From Sva-25 sp037385685 (lineage in GTDB: Bacteria > Pseudomonadota > Gammaproteobacteria > Chromatiales > Chromatiaceae), in the NCBI GenBank assembly GCA_037385685.1, contig JARRMW010000005.1:1-64000 (forward strand): a stretch of DNA of 64,000 bases, read 5' to 3'. The translations under genes and the position numbers were made by a program. Below, piece by piece: positions 50,287 to 60,552 of the stretch. The notes below the pieces were generated by a model. It did no database searches. It saw only the letters and a list, made by a program, of their open reading frames with translations, and had not been told where the DNA came from. Position 1 is the stretch's first letter. The number at the start of each line of letters is the position of its first letter.

Positions 50287-52776
50287 TCAGGCCCTGCGCA
50301 GTGTCAATAGCGGTGGTTGTTGCAGGACCTTGCGGGTCCCGAGCACACCGGAGAGTCCAACGATGAGGATACCGGCAAGGATTCCCGCCAGTGGAATCCA
50401 GGGATTGAAACTGTAATCAAACTTGAAGACCTGCTCTGCAAAAAGCCAGGCCAGCGAAGTCGCAGCGATACCGGCAAGCAGGCCGGCCAGCGCACCGAGG
50501 GTCACAAACTCGGCCACGAGCCCGCGCATCAGGGTTCCACGCTGTGCACCAAGTGTCCTGAGTATCGCGCTCTCGTAGCGGCGCTCGTCCTGGGTCGACT
50601 GGATGGCCGCGAGCAATACCGCGATACCTGCCATGAGCGTAAAGAGGAAGATAAACTCAACTGCCAGCGAGACTCTGTCCATGATCGTTCTCACGCGGGT
50701 CATGAGGGCACCCACATCGATGATGGTGACATTGGGATAGGCTTTGACCAGCTCACCCAGTTGTCCTTTCTGCTGCTGGTCGAGATAGATACTCGTGACC
50801 CAGCTTGCCGGGTATTGATCGAGCAGGCCCGGTGGTAAAACCGTGAAGAAGTTGACATTGAATGAATCCCAGTCAACCTTGCGCAGGTTGGTCACCTGCA
50901 ATGGAACTTCGGTCCCGTTGATGTCGAAAGTGACATTGTCATGCATGCCGATACGCAGTGATTCGCCTATACCCTCCTCCAGCGAGAGCAGTGGCTGCCC
51001 GTTTTGCTCACTGCTCCACCACTGCCCCTCGATGACATGGCTCGCAGCCGGCAGATCGCCGGACCAGGAGAGATTGAATTCCCGTGTCAGCAGGTGCTTC
51101 GCGCGTTCACTCTCGTAATCATCGGTAGAGATCGCCCTGCCGTTTATCTTCGTCAATCGGGCGCGCACCATCGGGTAGATACGTGTCTCCACTCCCTGGC
51201 CGGCGAAGAATTCGTTAATGCCTTCGACCTGGTCATTCTGGATGTTGATCAGGAAATGGTTCGGTGCGTCCTCGGGAAGACTTCGCTGCCAGTCATCGAG
51301 CAGATCGTTCCTCACAGTCGAGAGCAGCAGCAACACCATGATGCCAAGTCCGAAAGCCACAATCTGCATGACAGAACCGGAGGGACGGCGTGCGATATTG
51401 GCGAGACCGAAGCGCCAGGCGACACCAACGCTGCCACGAATGGAATTCAGGGAGGCGATCAGCAGGCGGGCGCAAACCGCGAGCAACAGGAGGGTCAGCA
51501 CGATCCCGGAAAGCATGTAGACAACAAGCTCGGGATCCTGTGTCTGCCAGTAGAGCAGCACACCCATGCTGACAAGAACCCCCAGCGTGAAGAGCCAGCT
51601 GCTTGCTCCGGTCCCGGCGATATCCTTGCGCAGGACGCGCAAGGGCGGGACACGCTTGAGCGCCAGCAGGGGTGGCATGGCAAATCCAAGCAGCAGGATG
51701 ATCCCGGTCACGTAACCCAGCAGCAAGGGTTTCAGGGATGGCTGTGGCAGTGCCGTGAGCAACAGCTGGTCCATGATTTGCGCAATCACGATCTGGGCAA
51801 AATAACCCAGCAGTACGCCAAGTGTGCTCGCGAGCAGTGCAAGCCACAGCATCTCGAGCAGGAAGAGCAGACTGATGCTGTTCTGGGTTGCTCCCATGCA
51901 GCGCATGATGGCGCTGGTGTCCAGGTGACGCTGTGAGAAGCGGCGCGCAGCCGTGGCAACAGCAACACCCGCCAGCAAAACGCTGACCAGTGCAGCCAGA
52001 CCCAGAAATGATCGGGCTCGTTCGAGGGCATTGCGTAATTCCGGCCTGCCGCCTTCCACGGTCAACAGGCGCTCGCCCTCTCGCGGATTGCGATCTAGCC
52101 AGTCTGCATAGTCTCGAATGCGCGCAGGCTCACCACCAAGCAGCAGGTGATACCTGATGAGCGAGCCTGTCTGGACCAGGCCGGTGGCGGCCAGATCCTC
52201 GATGTTGAAAAGTAATCTCGGCGCAACACTGAAGAAATCGCCACCCCGATCAGGTTCGTAGGTCAGGATGTGTGTCAGCGTGAGGGTGACTTCACCCAGC
52301 GTCACCCTGTCACCCGGCAAAATCCCGAGTTCCTGGAACAGTTTCGGCTCGGCCCAGGCTTCCCCGGGGGCCGGCACCGTCTCGACCTGGTATTCCTCAC
52401 CAAAAAGGGCGTCGCTGATACTCAGAGCGCCACGAAGCGGATAGTGTTCACTGACAGCCTTGGCCTCGACGAGTTTCGGCTGGTCTCCGGCAATGATGAC
52501 GCTTCGGAAACTGGTGGTTTCAGCAATCTCGAGGCCAAGCGCTTCAGCCCTGTCGCTCCTGTCGCCGGCCACAGGGCTTGCCGAGGAGACGACAAGATCA
52601 GCAGCAATCAGCTCCGACGCCTGCTGATCCATGCCCTGCTGGACCCGGTCAATGAAAAAGCCGACGGAAGTGACGCTGGTCACAGCGATGACCAGTGCGA
52701 TGGCAAGAATACGCAACTCTCCGCCGCGCCAGTCCCGCCAGAGCATGCGGGTGGACATGGCAAACAGATTCTTCAT
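50287..52776 (-). CDS. FtsX-family ABC transporter permease, YbbP-like
   Basis: A large 829-residue inner-membrane permease with the MacB/FtsX layout: an N-terminal helix, a long periplasmic domain, three further helices (about 260-420), a second periplasmic region and C-terminal helices. It begins MKNLFAMSTRMLWRDWRGGELRIL, aligning with E. coli YbbP. The start may be 52797, 52776 or 52758; I used 52776. It lies 25 nt after the ATPase YbbA, with which it forms a predicted exporter or lipid-remodelling complex of unknown substrate. Divergent tesA completes the conserved ybbP-ybbA-tesA cluster. Confidence 0.88.
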   Translation of the reverse strand: MKNLFAMSTRMLWRDWRGGELRILAIALVIAVTSVTSVGFFIDRVQQGMDQQASELIAADLVVSSASPVAGDRSDRAEALGLEIAETTSFRSVIIAGDQPKLVEAKAVSEHYPLRGALSISDALFGEEYQVETVPAPGEAWAEPKLFQELGILPGDRVTLGEVTLTLTHILTYEPDRGGDFFSVAPRLLFNIEDLAATGLVQTGSLIRYHLLLGGEPARIRDYADWLDRNPREGERLLTVEGGRPELRNALERARSFLGLAALVSVLLAGVAVATAARRFSQRHLDTSAIMRCMGATQNSISLLFLLEMLWLALLASTLGVLLGYFAQIVIAQIMDQLLLTALPQPSLKPLLLGYVTGIILLLGFAMPPLLALKRVPPLRVLRKDIAGTGASSWLFTLGVLVSMGVLLYWQTQDPELVVYMLSGIVLTLLLLAVCARLLIASLNSIRGSVGVAWRFGLANIARRPSGSVMQIVAFGLGIMVLLLLSTVRNDLLDDWQRSLPEDAPNHFLINIQNDQVEGINEFFAGQGVETRIYPMVRARLTKINGRAISTDDYESERAKHLLTREFNLSWSGDLPAASHVIEGQWWSSEQNGQPLLSLEEGIGESLRIGMHDNVTFDINGTEVPLQVTNLRKVDWDSFNVNFFTVLPPGLLDQYPASWVTSIYLDQQQKGQLGELVKAYPNVTIIDVGALMTRVRTIMDRVSLAVEFIFLFTLMAGIAVLLAAIQSTQDERRYESAILRTLGAQRGTLMRGLVAEFVTLGALAGLLAGIAATSLAWLFAEQVFKFDYSFNPWIPLAGILAGILIVGLSGVLGTRKVLQQPPLLTLRRA

Positions 52777-52801
52777 CGACTGCTTTCCCGGATGCATCGC
52801 T

Positions 52802-53497
52802 TCAGTCGGCCTGGCCATTGACCAGCTTTCCGCCATCGAGCAGCAGCCTGCGATCACAGTGCGAGGCCAGTTGCTCGTCATGGGTGGCCATGATCAGGGT
52901 CGTGCCCTGCTCGCGGTTGATTTCGAACAGCAGCTCGATGATCCGCCTGCCGGTCTTCTGGTCGAGGTTTCCGGTCGGCTCATCGGCAAACAGCAGTTTC
53001 GGACGTGCCGCAAAAGCGCGCGCGATGGCACAGCGCTGCTGCTCGCCACCGGACAGCTGGTTGGGGTAATGATTGAGACGCTTGCCGAGGCCGACACGCT
53101 CCAGCAAGGCGCTTGCAACCTGTCGCGCCTGCGACTCACCAGCCAGCTCCAGCGGCATCATGACATTCTCGAGGGCCGTCAGGCCGTTCAGAAGCTGGAA
53201 ACTCTGGAACACGAAACCGACACGGCCTGCTCGCAGCAATGCCCGTCCGTCCTCGTCGAGTGTGCCAAGTTCCGTGCCGTCAATCGCGATGCTGCCACTG
53301 GTCGGAACATCGAGGCCCGCCAGCAGTCCAAGCAGCGTGGTCTTGCCGGACCCGGACGCACCCAGAATCGCCACCGAGGTTCCTGCAGCAATCGAAAAGT
53401 TGATACCATCAAGCAGCACCAGTTCACCCTCACCGGTGATGACGCACTTGCCAAGGCCGATCGCCTGCACAAAATTTTCGGACCCGTTATCAGTCAT
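52802..53497 (-). CDS. ybbA: ABC transporter ATPase, YbbA/LolD-like
   Basis: A 231-residue nucleotide-binding subunit. It shows Walker A GASGSGKTTLLGLL, the Q-loop VFQSFQL, signature LSGGEQQR, Walker B LLFADEPTGNLD, and the H-loop ATHD. It matches the YbbA branch of the LolD family. The ATG shares bases with the tesA ATG on the other strand (CATG at 53495-53498), so the two starts overlap. It precedes the YbbP-like permease by 25 nt. Confidence 0.92.
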   Translation of the reverse strand: MTDNGSENFVQAIGLGKCVITGEGELVLLDGINFSIAAGTSVAILGASGSGKTTLLGLLAGLDVPTSGSIAIDGTELGTLDEDGRALLRAGRVGFVFQSFQLLNGLTALENVMMPLELAGESQARQVASALLERVGLGKRLNHYPNQLSGGEQQRCAIARAFAARPKLLFADEPTGNLDQKTGRRIIELLFEINREQGTTLIMATHDEQLASHCDRRLLLDGGKLVNGQAD

Positions 53498-54140
53498 GTC
53501 TCTTCACAAATTCCTGTTAATGATCGTGCTCCTGGGACTCATCGCCCCGACCACGGCTTCTGCTCGACAGGTCATCCTGGTTCTGGGCGACAGCATCAGC
53601 TCCGCGTATGGTATCGACAAGGAGCAAGGCTGGGTGGCGCTATTGCAACAACGGCTTGACAGCCAGTACCCGGGCTGGCAAGTCATCAATGCCAGCGTGA
53701 GCGGCGACACCACGCGTACGGGGCTGAAACGGCTCGCTCCTGCTCTCGATGCACACCGCCCCGCGATCCTGATCGTCGAACTCGGCGGTAACGACGGCCT
53801 GCGCGGGCTCCCATTCTCGGAAATCCGCGAGAGCCTCTCAGGCATTGTCGAAACGGCCAGGCAGAGCGATGTGCAGGTACTGCTTGCGGGCATCCGCCTG
53901 CCACCGAACTATGGTGAAGCCTACAACAGCATCTTCACCGGCATCTACAGTGAAGTTGCAGGGAAATATGACATATCACTGGTGCCGCAACTCATGTACC
54001 AGGTCGCGGAGAAGAGTGAACTCATGCAGGAAGACGGTATTCACCCGACGGCCGAGGCGCAGCCACAGCTGCTCGACAACATCTGGGTCGAGCTCGAGCC
54101 CATGCTGGAGTCAGTGAGCCAGGCGAAAGCGGGGGATTAA
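53496..54140 (+). CDS. tesA: Periplasmic multifunctional acyl-CoA thioesterase I / lysophospholipase L1
   Basis: SGNH hydrolase that cleaves acyl thioesters and lysophospholipids in the periplasm. A signal peptide comes first (SLHKFLLMIVLLGLIAPTTASA), then the GDS motif with catalytic Ser (LGDSIS, about residue 33), the GGND oxyanion block (ELGGNDG) and the catalytic Asp/His in EDGIHPTAEA. The 214 residues match E. coli TesA. The ATG at 53496 overlaps the ybbA start; a second ATG at 53520 would shorten the signal peptide. Divergent from ybbA as in E. coli. Confidence 0.93.
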   Translation: MSLHKFLLMIVLLGLIAPTTASARQVILVLGDSISSAYGIDKEQGWVALLQQRLDSQYPGWQVINASVSGDTTRTGLKRLAPALDAHRPAILIVELGGNDGLRGLPFSEIRESLSGIVETARQSDVQVLLAGIRLPPNYGEAYNSIFTGIYSEVAGKYDISLVPQLMYQVAEKSELMQEDGIHPTAEAQPQLLDNIWVELEPMLESVSQAKAGD

Positions 54141-54161
54141 CTATAAAGAATGCATAACATG

Positions 54162-54367
54162 AACCACGAAGAACACATAGGACACGAAGGTTTCGAGGGA
54201 TTGATTATCCCCGGATGCTCTCCCGGCGTTCCTCAACCTCTTTGTGGTTGATCATCATAACCGAGCATTCACCACGAACAGTAGCGGGGACACGAAGCTG
54301 GTCGGGGCTGATGATCGTCAGATCGATACACCTGGCATTCTTCGTGTTCTTTGTGTTCTTCGTGGTT
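54162..54367. repeat. Inverted-repeat-bounded intergenic element (ACCACGAAG type)
   Basis: A 206-bp segment between tesA and DUF3820 bounded by perfect 16-bp inverted repeats: AACCACGAAGAACACA (54162-54177) and TGTGTTCTTCGTGGTT (54352-54367). Inside is a further partial copy in direct orientation (ACCACGAA...GGACACGAAG, about 54271-54297) and a fragment of the reverse copy (about 54240). This purine-rich ACCACGAAG/CACAAAG family of intergenic repeats is dispersed in many environmental proteobacteria. Its right end lies 7 nt before the DUF3820 ATG. Confidence 0.75.
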
Positions 54368-54374
54368 GCATTTC

Positions 54375-54593
54375 ATGTTTGAAAAGGAAGACCTGCCGAA
54401 ACTCGCCACCATGCAGATGCCCTTTGGCAAATACAAGGGACGCGTGCTGATCGACCTGCCGGAGCCCTACCTGCTGTGGTTCGCGGGCAAGGGTTTTCCG
54501 AACGGTGAACTGGGGCGCCTGATGCAGCTGACGCTGGAGATCAAGATCAACGGCCTGGAGAGCTTGATTCAACCATTTCGAGAATCATCCTGA
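54375..54593 (+). CDS. DUF3820-family small protein
   Basis: Seventy-two residues with the family core LATMQMPFGKYKGRVLIDLPEPYLLWFAGKGFPNGELGRLMQLTLEIK. DUF3820 proteins are small and soluble and include a Pseudomonas member annotated as a putative quorum-sensing-regulated factor; function is not established. The ATG at 54375 has no Shine-Dalgarno; the bases upstream belong to the repeat, so it may be translated weakly or from an unusual signal. Flanked on both sides by repeats. A longer in-frame reading begins inside the repeat. Confidence 0.8.
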   Translation: MFEKEDLPKLATMQMPFGKYKGRVLIDLPEPYLLWFAGKGFPNGELGRLMQLTLEIKINGLESLIQPFRESS

Positions 54594-54906
54594 TTGGAAA
54601 GAGGGGACGCAGAGGGCTCGGAGATCCGCAGAGTGCGCAGGGTTTTCCTGTTTGTCATTGCGAAGGAGCGCAGCGACTGTGGCAATCTCTCACTTGAAAT
54701 TGGCGCCGGTCAGAACCTGCGAAGCGGAGAACCGACATCCAGCGTAAGATTTCGGCTTCCCGCCTTCGCGGCAATGACGGTATCAGTATGCGCAAACCGT
54801 CCGAAGTAAAAACCTGCTGTGCCGCCAGGCCCATGCAGATCATTACCGGACAATCCCAAAATCCTTTGCGTTCTTTGTGGTTTTCCGCGTCCTTTGCGTC
54901 CGGTTT
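54594..54906. repeat. Nested intergenic repeats between DUF3820 and glnS
   Basis: About 313 bp without a gene, built from two layers. Outer: GGACGCAGAGG (54605-54615) mirrored by CCTTTGCGTCC (54891-54901, one mismatch), an inverted pair of the purine-rich family. Inner: a 125-bp element (54654-54778) with 8-bp terminal inverted repeats GTCATTGC / GCAATGAC and GGCAATCTC internally, matching the widespread intergenic repeat type that often begins GTCATTGCGA. It lies between convergent DUF3820 and glnS. Confidence 0.7.
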
Positions 54907-56577
<1,671 letters not shown>

Positions 56578-56579
56578 TG

Positions 56580-57980
56580 TCAGGCTGCCGATTCGATAAA
56601 ACTGATGGCCATGTCGATACGTCGCAGGCAGGCCTCCCTGCCAATGAGCCAGAGCGTCAGGTCCAGGTCAGGAGAAGGCGCACCGCCCGTCACAGCGATC
56701 CGCAGTGGCATGGCTACCTTGCCGAACCCGACGCCGAGCTCTTCAACGGTCGCAGCGACAGCCGCATGCAGAGGTTCGCGCTGCCATTCTTGCAGGGCAG
56801 CGAGCTGCGCAGAAACCGCACGCAGGGCCTCTGCAGCCTCGCCTCTGAATGCCTTTTTCGCCGCCGCCGGATCAAACTCTTCGAAGTCCTCGTAGTAGAA
56901 AGTGCTGATCTCGGCAAGTTCAGTGAGTGTCCTCGCCCGTTCGCGTTGTGCCTCGCAGACTGCAACCAGGTGATCACCGACCTCGACATCGATCCCGCGC
57001 TCCTGAAGATGCGGAGCAAGCAGTATCGCGAGATGCTGCAGGTCACATTCCTTGATGTACTGCTGGTTGATCCACTGCAGTTTCTCGGTATTGAAACTCG
57101 ATGGCGCACGATTGACGTCCTTGAGATCGAACAGCCTGATCATTTCCTCGGTGCTGAAGAGCTCCTGGTCACCGTAAGACCAGCCGAGACGGACAAGGTA
57201 GTTCAGCAACGCCTCCGGCAGGTAACCCTCCTCGCGATACTGGATCACGCTGACTGCGCCGTGGCGCTTGGAGAGGCGCGCACCATCGTCTCCGAGAATC
57301 ATGGGGACATGGGCGTACTCGGGCACCGGTAACCCGAGTGCCTGCAGCAGATTGATCTGCCGCGGCGTATTGTTGAGATGGTCATCGCCACGGATCACAT
57401 GCGTAATTTCCATGTCCGCATCATCGATGACAACCGTCAGGTTATAGGTGGGCGATCCATCCGTACGGCGAATAATCAGGTCATCGAGCTCGCTGTTGCT
57501 GAATCGCACCTCTCCGCGGATGTGATCCTGAAAAACGACATCGCCGCTTTCTGGATTGCGAAAGCGAATAACATGTGGCTCGTCCGCCGATATCTGCCTG
57601 TTGCGGCAGTGGCCGTCATAGCGCGGCTTCTGCTTGTTCTGCATCTGCTCTTCACGCAATGCCTCGAGGCGCTCCCGTGAACAGTTGCAGCGGTAGGCAA
57701 GCCCGTTCTCCATGAGCGTCTCGATAGCAGCATCATAGTGTGCAAACCGTTCCGTCTGGTAGAAGGGTCCCTGGTCATAATCGAGATCAAGCCATTCCAT
57801 CCCCTGCAGGATGGCATTGACCGATTCCTTGGTGGAACGTTCGAGGTCTGTATCCTCGATGCGCAGAACAAACTGGCCGCCATGCTTTTTCGCATAGAGC
57901 CAGGAGAAAAGGGCGGTACGTGCTCCGCCAACGTGCAGGAAACCCGTCGGGCTCGGGGCAAATCTGGTACGGACTGTCAT
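56580..57980 (-). CDS. gltX: Glutamyl-tRNA synthetase
   Basis: Class I synthetase charging tRNA(Glu). The HIGH-type motif is PSPTGFLHVGGARTALF, and the KMSKS-type motif is ARLSKRHGAV. Central zinc-like cysteines are CNCSRERL. At 466 residues the length is normal, with a C-terminal helical anticodon-binding domain. It precedes glnS by 2 nt. The gene ends a single-gene gap of about 95 nt downstream of ppiD, separated by a terminator. Confidence 0.96.
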   Translation of the reverse strand: MTVRTRFAPSPTGFLHVGGARTALFSWLYAKKHGGQFVLRIEDTDLERSTKESVNAILQGMEWLDLDYDQGPFYQTERFAHYDAAIETLMENGLAYRCNCSRERLEALREEQMQNKQKPRYDGHCRNRQISADEPHVIRFRNPESGDVVFQDHIRGEVRFSNSELDDLIIRRTDGSPTYNLTVVIDDADMEITHVIRGDDHLNNTPRQINLLQALGLPVPEYAHVPMILGDDGARLSKRHGAVSVIQYREEGYLPEALLNYLVRLGWSYGDQELFSTEEMIRLFDLKDVNRAPSSFNTEKLQWINQQYIKECDLQHLAILLAPHLQERGIDVEVGDHLVAVCEAQRERARTLTELAEISTFYYEDFEEFDPAAAKKAFRGEAAEALRAVSAQLAALQEWQREPLHAAVAATVEELGVGFGKVAMPLRIAVTGGAPSPDLDLTLWLIGREACLRRIDMAISFIESAA

Positions 57981-58021
57981 GGTGTTCCATGGAAAATTCT
58001 GAAGCGGTTATTCTAGCAAAG

Positions 58022-58049
58022 AGAAAGGCGGCCTGATGGCCGCCTTTCT
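58022..58049 (-). terminator. Rho-independent terminator of ppiD
   Basis: Symmetric hairpin AGAAAGGCGGCC tgat GGCCGCCTTTCT (58022-58033, 58038-58049) located 25 nt after the ppiD stop on the minus strand, and directly before gltX. Confidence 0.8.
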
Positions 58050-58074
58050 GCATCTGCCGGGATAATTTCACGGT

Positions 58075-59973
58075 TCAGTTCTCGAGGATGGTCACACCGA
58101 TTTCATCTCGCAGCTTCGCGATATAGCTGTCAAATGTCATGCGCCCTCGCGATGCCGCGATTTCCTGGCGAACCTTGTCACGCTCTGCCTGGTCAATGGC
58201 AGCCGGGTCGGCATCCTTCACAGCGTACAGGCCGACAATTGCATAGCTGCCGGAGGCAAGCTCGACTGTATCCCAGCCCACGGCACCCTCTGCAGGCGCA
58301 GTCATGGCGAAAACCTTCTGCCTGACTTCTGCCGGCACTCCCTCTTCCTCGCGCCCGATCTCTTTCTCTTTTTCGACGCTGAAACCGGCCTCTTCGGCGA
58401 CTGCCTCGGGAGTCATGCCACCCTCGATCTTCTCGAGTAATTCACCGGCCTTGTCAGCGACAAGGTTACTGCGCTTCTCTGTTTCCAGAATGCCGCGAAT
58501 GACGCTACTCACCTCGTCCAGCGGCTTGATGGTCTGAGGCTCGTAATCAATGACGCGGGCCACGATGTAGTCATCGACCGAGAGTTCGATGATATCGCTG
58601 TTGAAGCGACTCTCGAGTGCATCAGGCGAGAAAACCGTGTTGATGATTTTCGGGTTGCTGAGTTGACCGATGCCGTCAGTCTTCGGGACCCAGTCACTCT
58701 GCCGCAGTTCGAGGCCAAGCGCCTCGGCCGCAGGATTGAGGCTGTCCGGCGTTGCATAGGCGAGATTGCCGAGCTGGTCATACTTGTCGGCAAAGAGTAC
58801 CTCAGCCTCCTGGCGTTTCAGTTCACTGGCAATCTGGTCCCTGACTTCCTCGAAGGGTTGCAGTTCGCCACCCTCGATTGCGGTGACCTGAATGATGTGA
58901 TAACCGAACCGAGAGCGCACGGGCTCGCTGATTTGGTCTTTCTCCAGGCTGAAGGCGGCATCCTCGAAAGGCTTCACCATGATGCCACGCTTGACGAGAC
59001 CAAGGTCACCACCTTTTACCGCGGATCCCGTGTCCTCGGAAAATGCTGTTGCCAGCTCTGCAAAATCCCCTCCTGCATTGAGCTCGCTCAGGATGCGTTC
59101 TGCCTCTTTCCTTGCATCCTCATCGCTGCGGTTGGTATCGACCTTGATGAGAATATGGCGTATGCCGCGCTGCTCCTCGCTGATGAACTGCTTCTGCTGC
59201 TCGGGATCGTCATAGAAGGCACGAACCTCCTCTTCATCGACAGTCACTGTATCTGCGATGCTGTCGAGATTCAGCTCGACATATTCCAGGCGCACTTGCT
59301 CGGGTTTCGGGAACTGCTCCTGGTTGGCGTTGTAGTATTCTTCAATCTCTGCGTCGGTAATCGCAGGAATCTCCTGCACACTGGCGGCATCAACAGTGAC
59401 CCAGCTCGCGATACGCTTCTGGTTTCTGAGTCTCAGCAAGGCATCGATCTCTGCGTCCGTCACAGGTTCGGTATCAGACACAGCACTGCGCAAAATCTCG
59501 CTCCCGAGGCTGGCACGGATCTGTTCCTCGAAGGCCCTCGAGGAGCGGCCACTCATGCTCAGCGCCTGCTTGTAGGCTTCCGGATCAAATTGGCCATTAC
59601 GCTGGAACGCCTGCATGCTACTGATTTCCTCGGAAACCATCTGATCACCGGCACGAATCCGCAGATCTGCTGTTTTCTGATTCAGCAACTCCTCATTGAT
59701 CAGTGAATCCAGTACCTGGGCGCGCAGAATCTCATCAGTAAAGATATCCGGCAGTCTTCCGCCAAACTGCTGGGTGAGCCTGGTGCGGTAGTTATTCACG
59801 TTGATGTCGAGCGCACGCTGGGTAATCTCGACGTCACCGACTTTTGCAACAGCCGGTTCGCTGCCACCGCCGGTGTATTCGTGAATGCCCCAGAGGGCGA
59901 AAGGAATACTGATGAGTATGACGATGACATAGGCTATCCAGCCCTGAGCTTTATCGCGTATTGTTAGCAACAT
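58075..59973 (-). CDS. ppiD: Membrane-anchored periplasmic folding factor PpiD
   Basis: SurA-like periplasmic chaperone anchored to the inner membrane near the Sec translocon. The 632 residues start with a cytosolic LLTIRDKAQGW, a membrane helix (AYVIVILISIPFALWGI), a SurA_N chaperone domain (about 35-200) and one parvulin-like rotamase domain (about 260-365; GIRHILIKV, FAELATAFSEDTGSAVKGGDLG, PVRSRFGYHIIQV), then a long helical C-terminus. Its ATG lies upstream of tRNA-Asp as in hupB-ppiD of E. coli. Terminator hairpins flank both sides. Confidence 0.93.
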   Translation of the reverse strand: MLLTIRDKAQGWIAYVIVILISIPFALWGIHEYTGGGSEPAVAKVGDVEITQRALDINVNNYRTRLTQQFGGRLPDIFTDEILRAQVLDSLINEELLNQKTADLRIRAGDQMVSEEISSMQAFQRNGQFDPEAYKQALSMSGRSSRAFEEQIRASLGSEILRSAVSDTEPVTDAEIDALLRLRNQKRIASWVTVDAASVQEIPAITDAEIEEYYNANQEQFPKPEQVRLEYVELNLDSIADTVTVDEEEVRAFYDDPEQQKQFISEEQRGIRHILIKVDTNRSDEDARKEAERILSELNAGGDFAELATAFSEDTGSAVKGGDLGLVKRGIMVKPFEDAAFSLEKDQISEPVRSRFGYHIIQVTAIEGGELQPFEEVRDQIASELKRQEAEVLFADKYDQLGNLAYATPDSLNPAAEALGLELRQSDWVPKTDGIGQLSNPKIINTVFSPDALESRFNSDIIELSVDDYIVARVIDYEPQTIKPLDEVSSVIRGILETEKRSNLVADKAGELLEKIEGGMTPEAVAEEAGFSVEKEKEIGREEEGVPAEVRQKVFAMTAPAEGAVGWDTVELASGSYAIVGLYAVKDADPAAIDQAERDKVRQEIAASRGRMTFDSYIAKLRDEIGVTILEN

Positions 59974-60036
59974 GGTGCTTCTCTTTCATGTCGTCTGGTT
60001 GTGTATTGTTCACTGCCGGTCTCGTCGGCATAAAAA

Positions 60037-60061
60037 AGGGGCATCCAGTCAATGGATGCCC
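60037..60061 (-). terminator. Terminator after tRNA-Asp
   Basis: GGGGCATCC / GGATGCCCC (60037-60045 and 60053-60061) with a 7-nt loop and T6 on the minus strand, 10 nt after the tRNA 3' end. It would end a hupB/tRNA transcript before ppiD. Confidence 0.88.
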
Positions 60062-60071
60062 CGTTCGTATA

Positions 60072-60148
60072 TGGCGGAGTGGACGGGACTCGAACCCGCG
60101 ACCCCCGGCGTGACAGGCCGGTATTCTAACCAACTGAACTACCACTCC
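60072..60148 (-). tRNA. tRNA-Asp (anticodon GTC)
   Basis: Complete 77-nt cloverleaf on the minus strand with encoded CCA. Acceptor GGAGTGG pairs with CCACTCC; the anticodon loop is CTGTCAC (GUC); the T-loop is TTCGAGT. GluQ, encoded in this window, acts on this tRNA when its position 34 carries queuosine. Confidence 0.95.
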
Positions 60149-60154
60149 TGATAG

Positions 60155-60187
60155 TGGTGGGTGCTGAGGGGATCGAACCCCCGACCC
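60155..60187 (-). pseudogene. 3' tRNA remnant (T-arm, acceptor strand and CCA; tRNA-Val-like)
   Basis: On the minus strand GGGGG TTCGATC CCCTC forms an intact T-arm (one G-T pair), then AGCACCC, A and CCA. The matching 5' strand GGGTGCT is not found; bases 60188-60231 up to the hupB stop do not fold as D and anticodon arms. It stands 6 nt ahead of tRNA-Asp. A tRNA-Val-tRNA-Asp tandem whose first member lost its 5' half is one explanation; a recombination remnant at a tRNA 3' end is another. Confidence 0.6.
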
Positions 60188-60231
60188 GAGAGCGTATGCA
60201 CAAGGCAACTGCCTCCCCGTCGTGAGGCGCG

Positions 60232-60504
60232 CTAGTTTACAGCATCCTTGAGTGCTTTGCCAGCTTTGAATGCCGGATTTTTGGAGGCCTTGATCTTGAT
60301 GGTTTCGCCGGTGCGGGGGTTGCGGCCTTCACGTGCTGCACGCTCACGCACGGAGAATGTTCCAAAGCCTACGAGGGAAACAGTGTCACCCTTTTTCAGT
60401 GCATCGGTAATGGCATCAGTCATGCCGTCGAGCGCCCTGCCTGCTGCCGCTTTCGAAATATCTGCTGCATCAGCAATTGCGTCGATCAGTTCACTTTTAT
60501 TCAT
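60232..60504 (-). CDS. hupB: Nucleoid protein HU, beta type
   Basis: Ninety-residue histone-like DNA-bending protein, MNKSELIDAIADAADISKAAAG to KASKNPAFKAGKALKDAVN, with the DNA-binding arm GRNPRTGETIKI. The ATG at 60504 is preceded by AGAGGA about 9 nt upstream. In the lon-hupB-ppiD order of E. coli. The stop (TAG) is 44 nt before the tRNA remnant. Confidence 0.96.
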   Translation of the reverse strand: MNKSELIDAIADAADISKAAAGRALDGMTDAITDALKKGDTVSLVGFGTFSVRERAAREGRNPRTGETIKIKASKNPAFKAGKALKDAVN

Positions 60505-60552
60505 TTGGTATTTCCTCTTTAGTACTGCCGATGTGACTCGCCACATCTGTTC

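Noticed and set aside
50277..50298. Hairpin CGCAGGG / CCCTGCG between the DHH gene and the ABC permease
   Set aside because: It overlaps the permease stop and has no U-run; it may aid termination but the evidence is weak.
60188..60231. Possible 5' half of a tRNA next to the 3' remnant
   Set aside because: No acceptor strand pairs with AGCACCC and no T33-containing anticodon loop can be drawn; GCCTC/GAGGC forms a stem but with the wrong loop.
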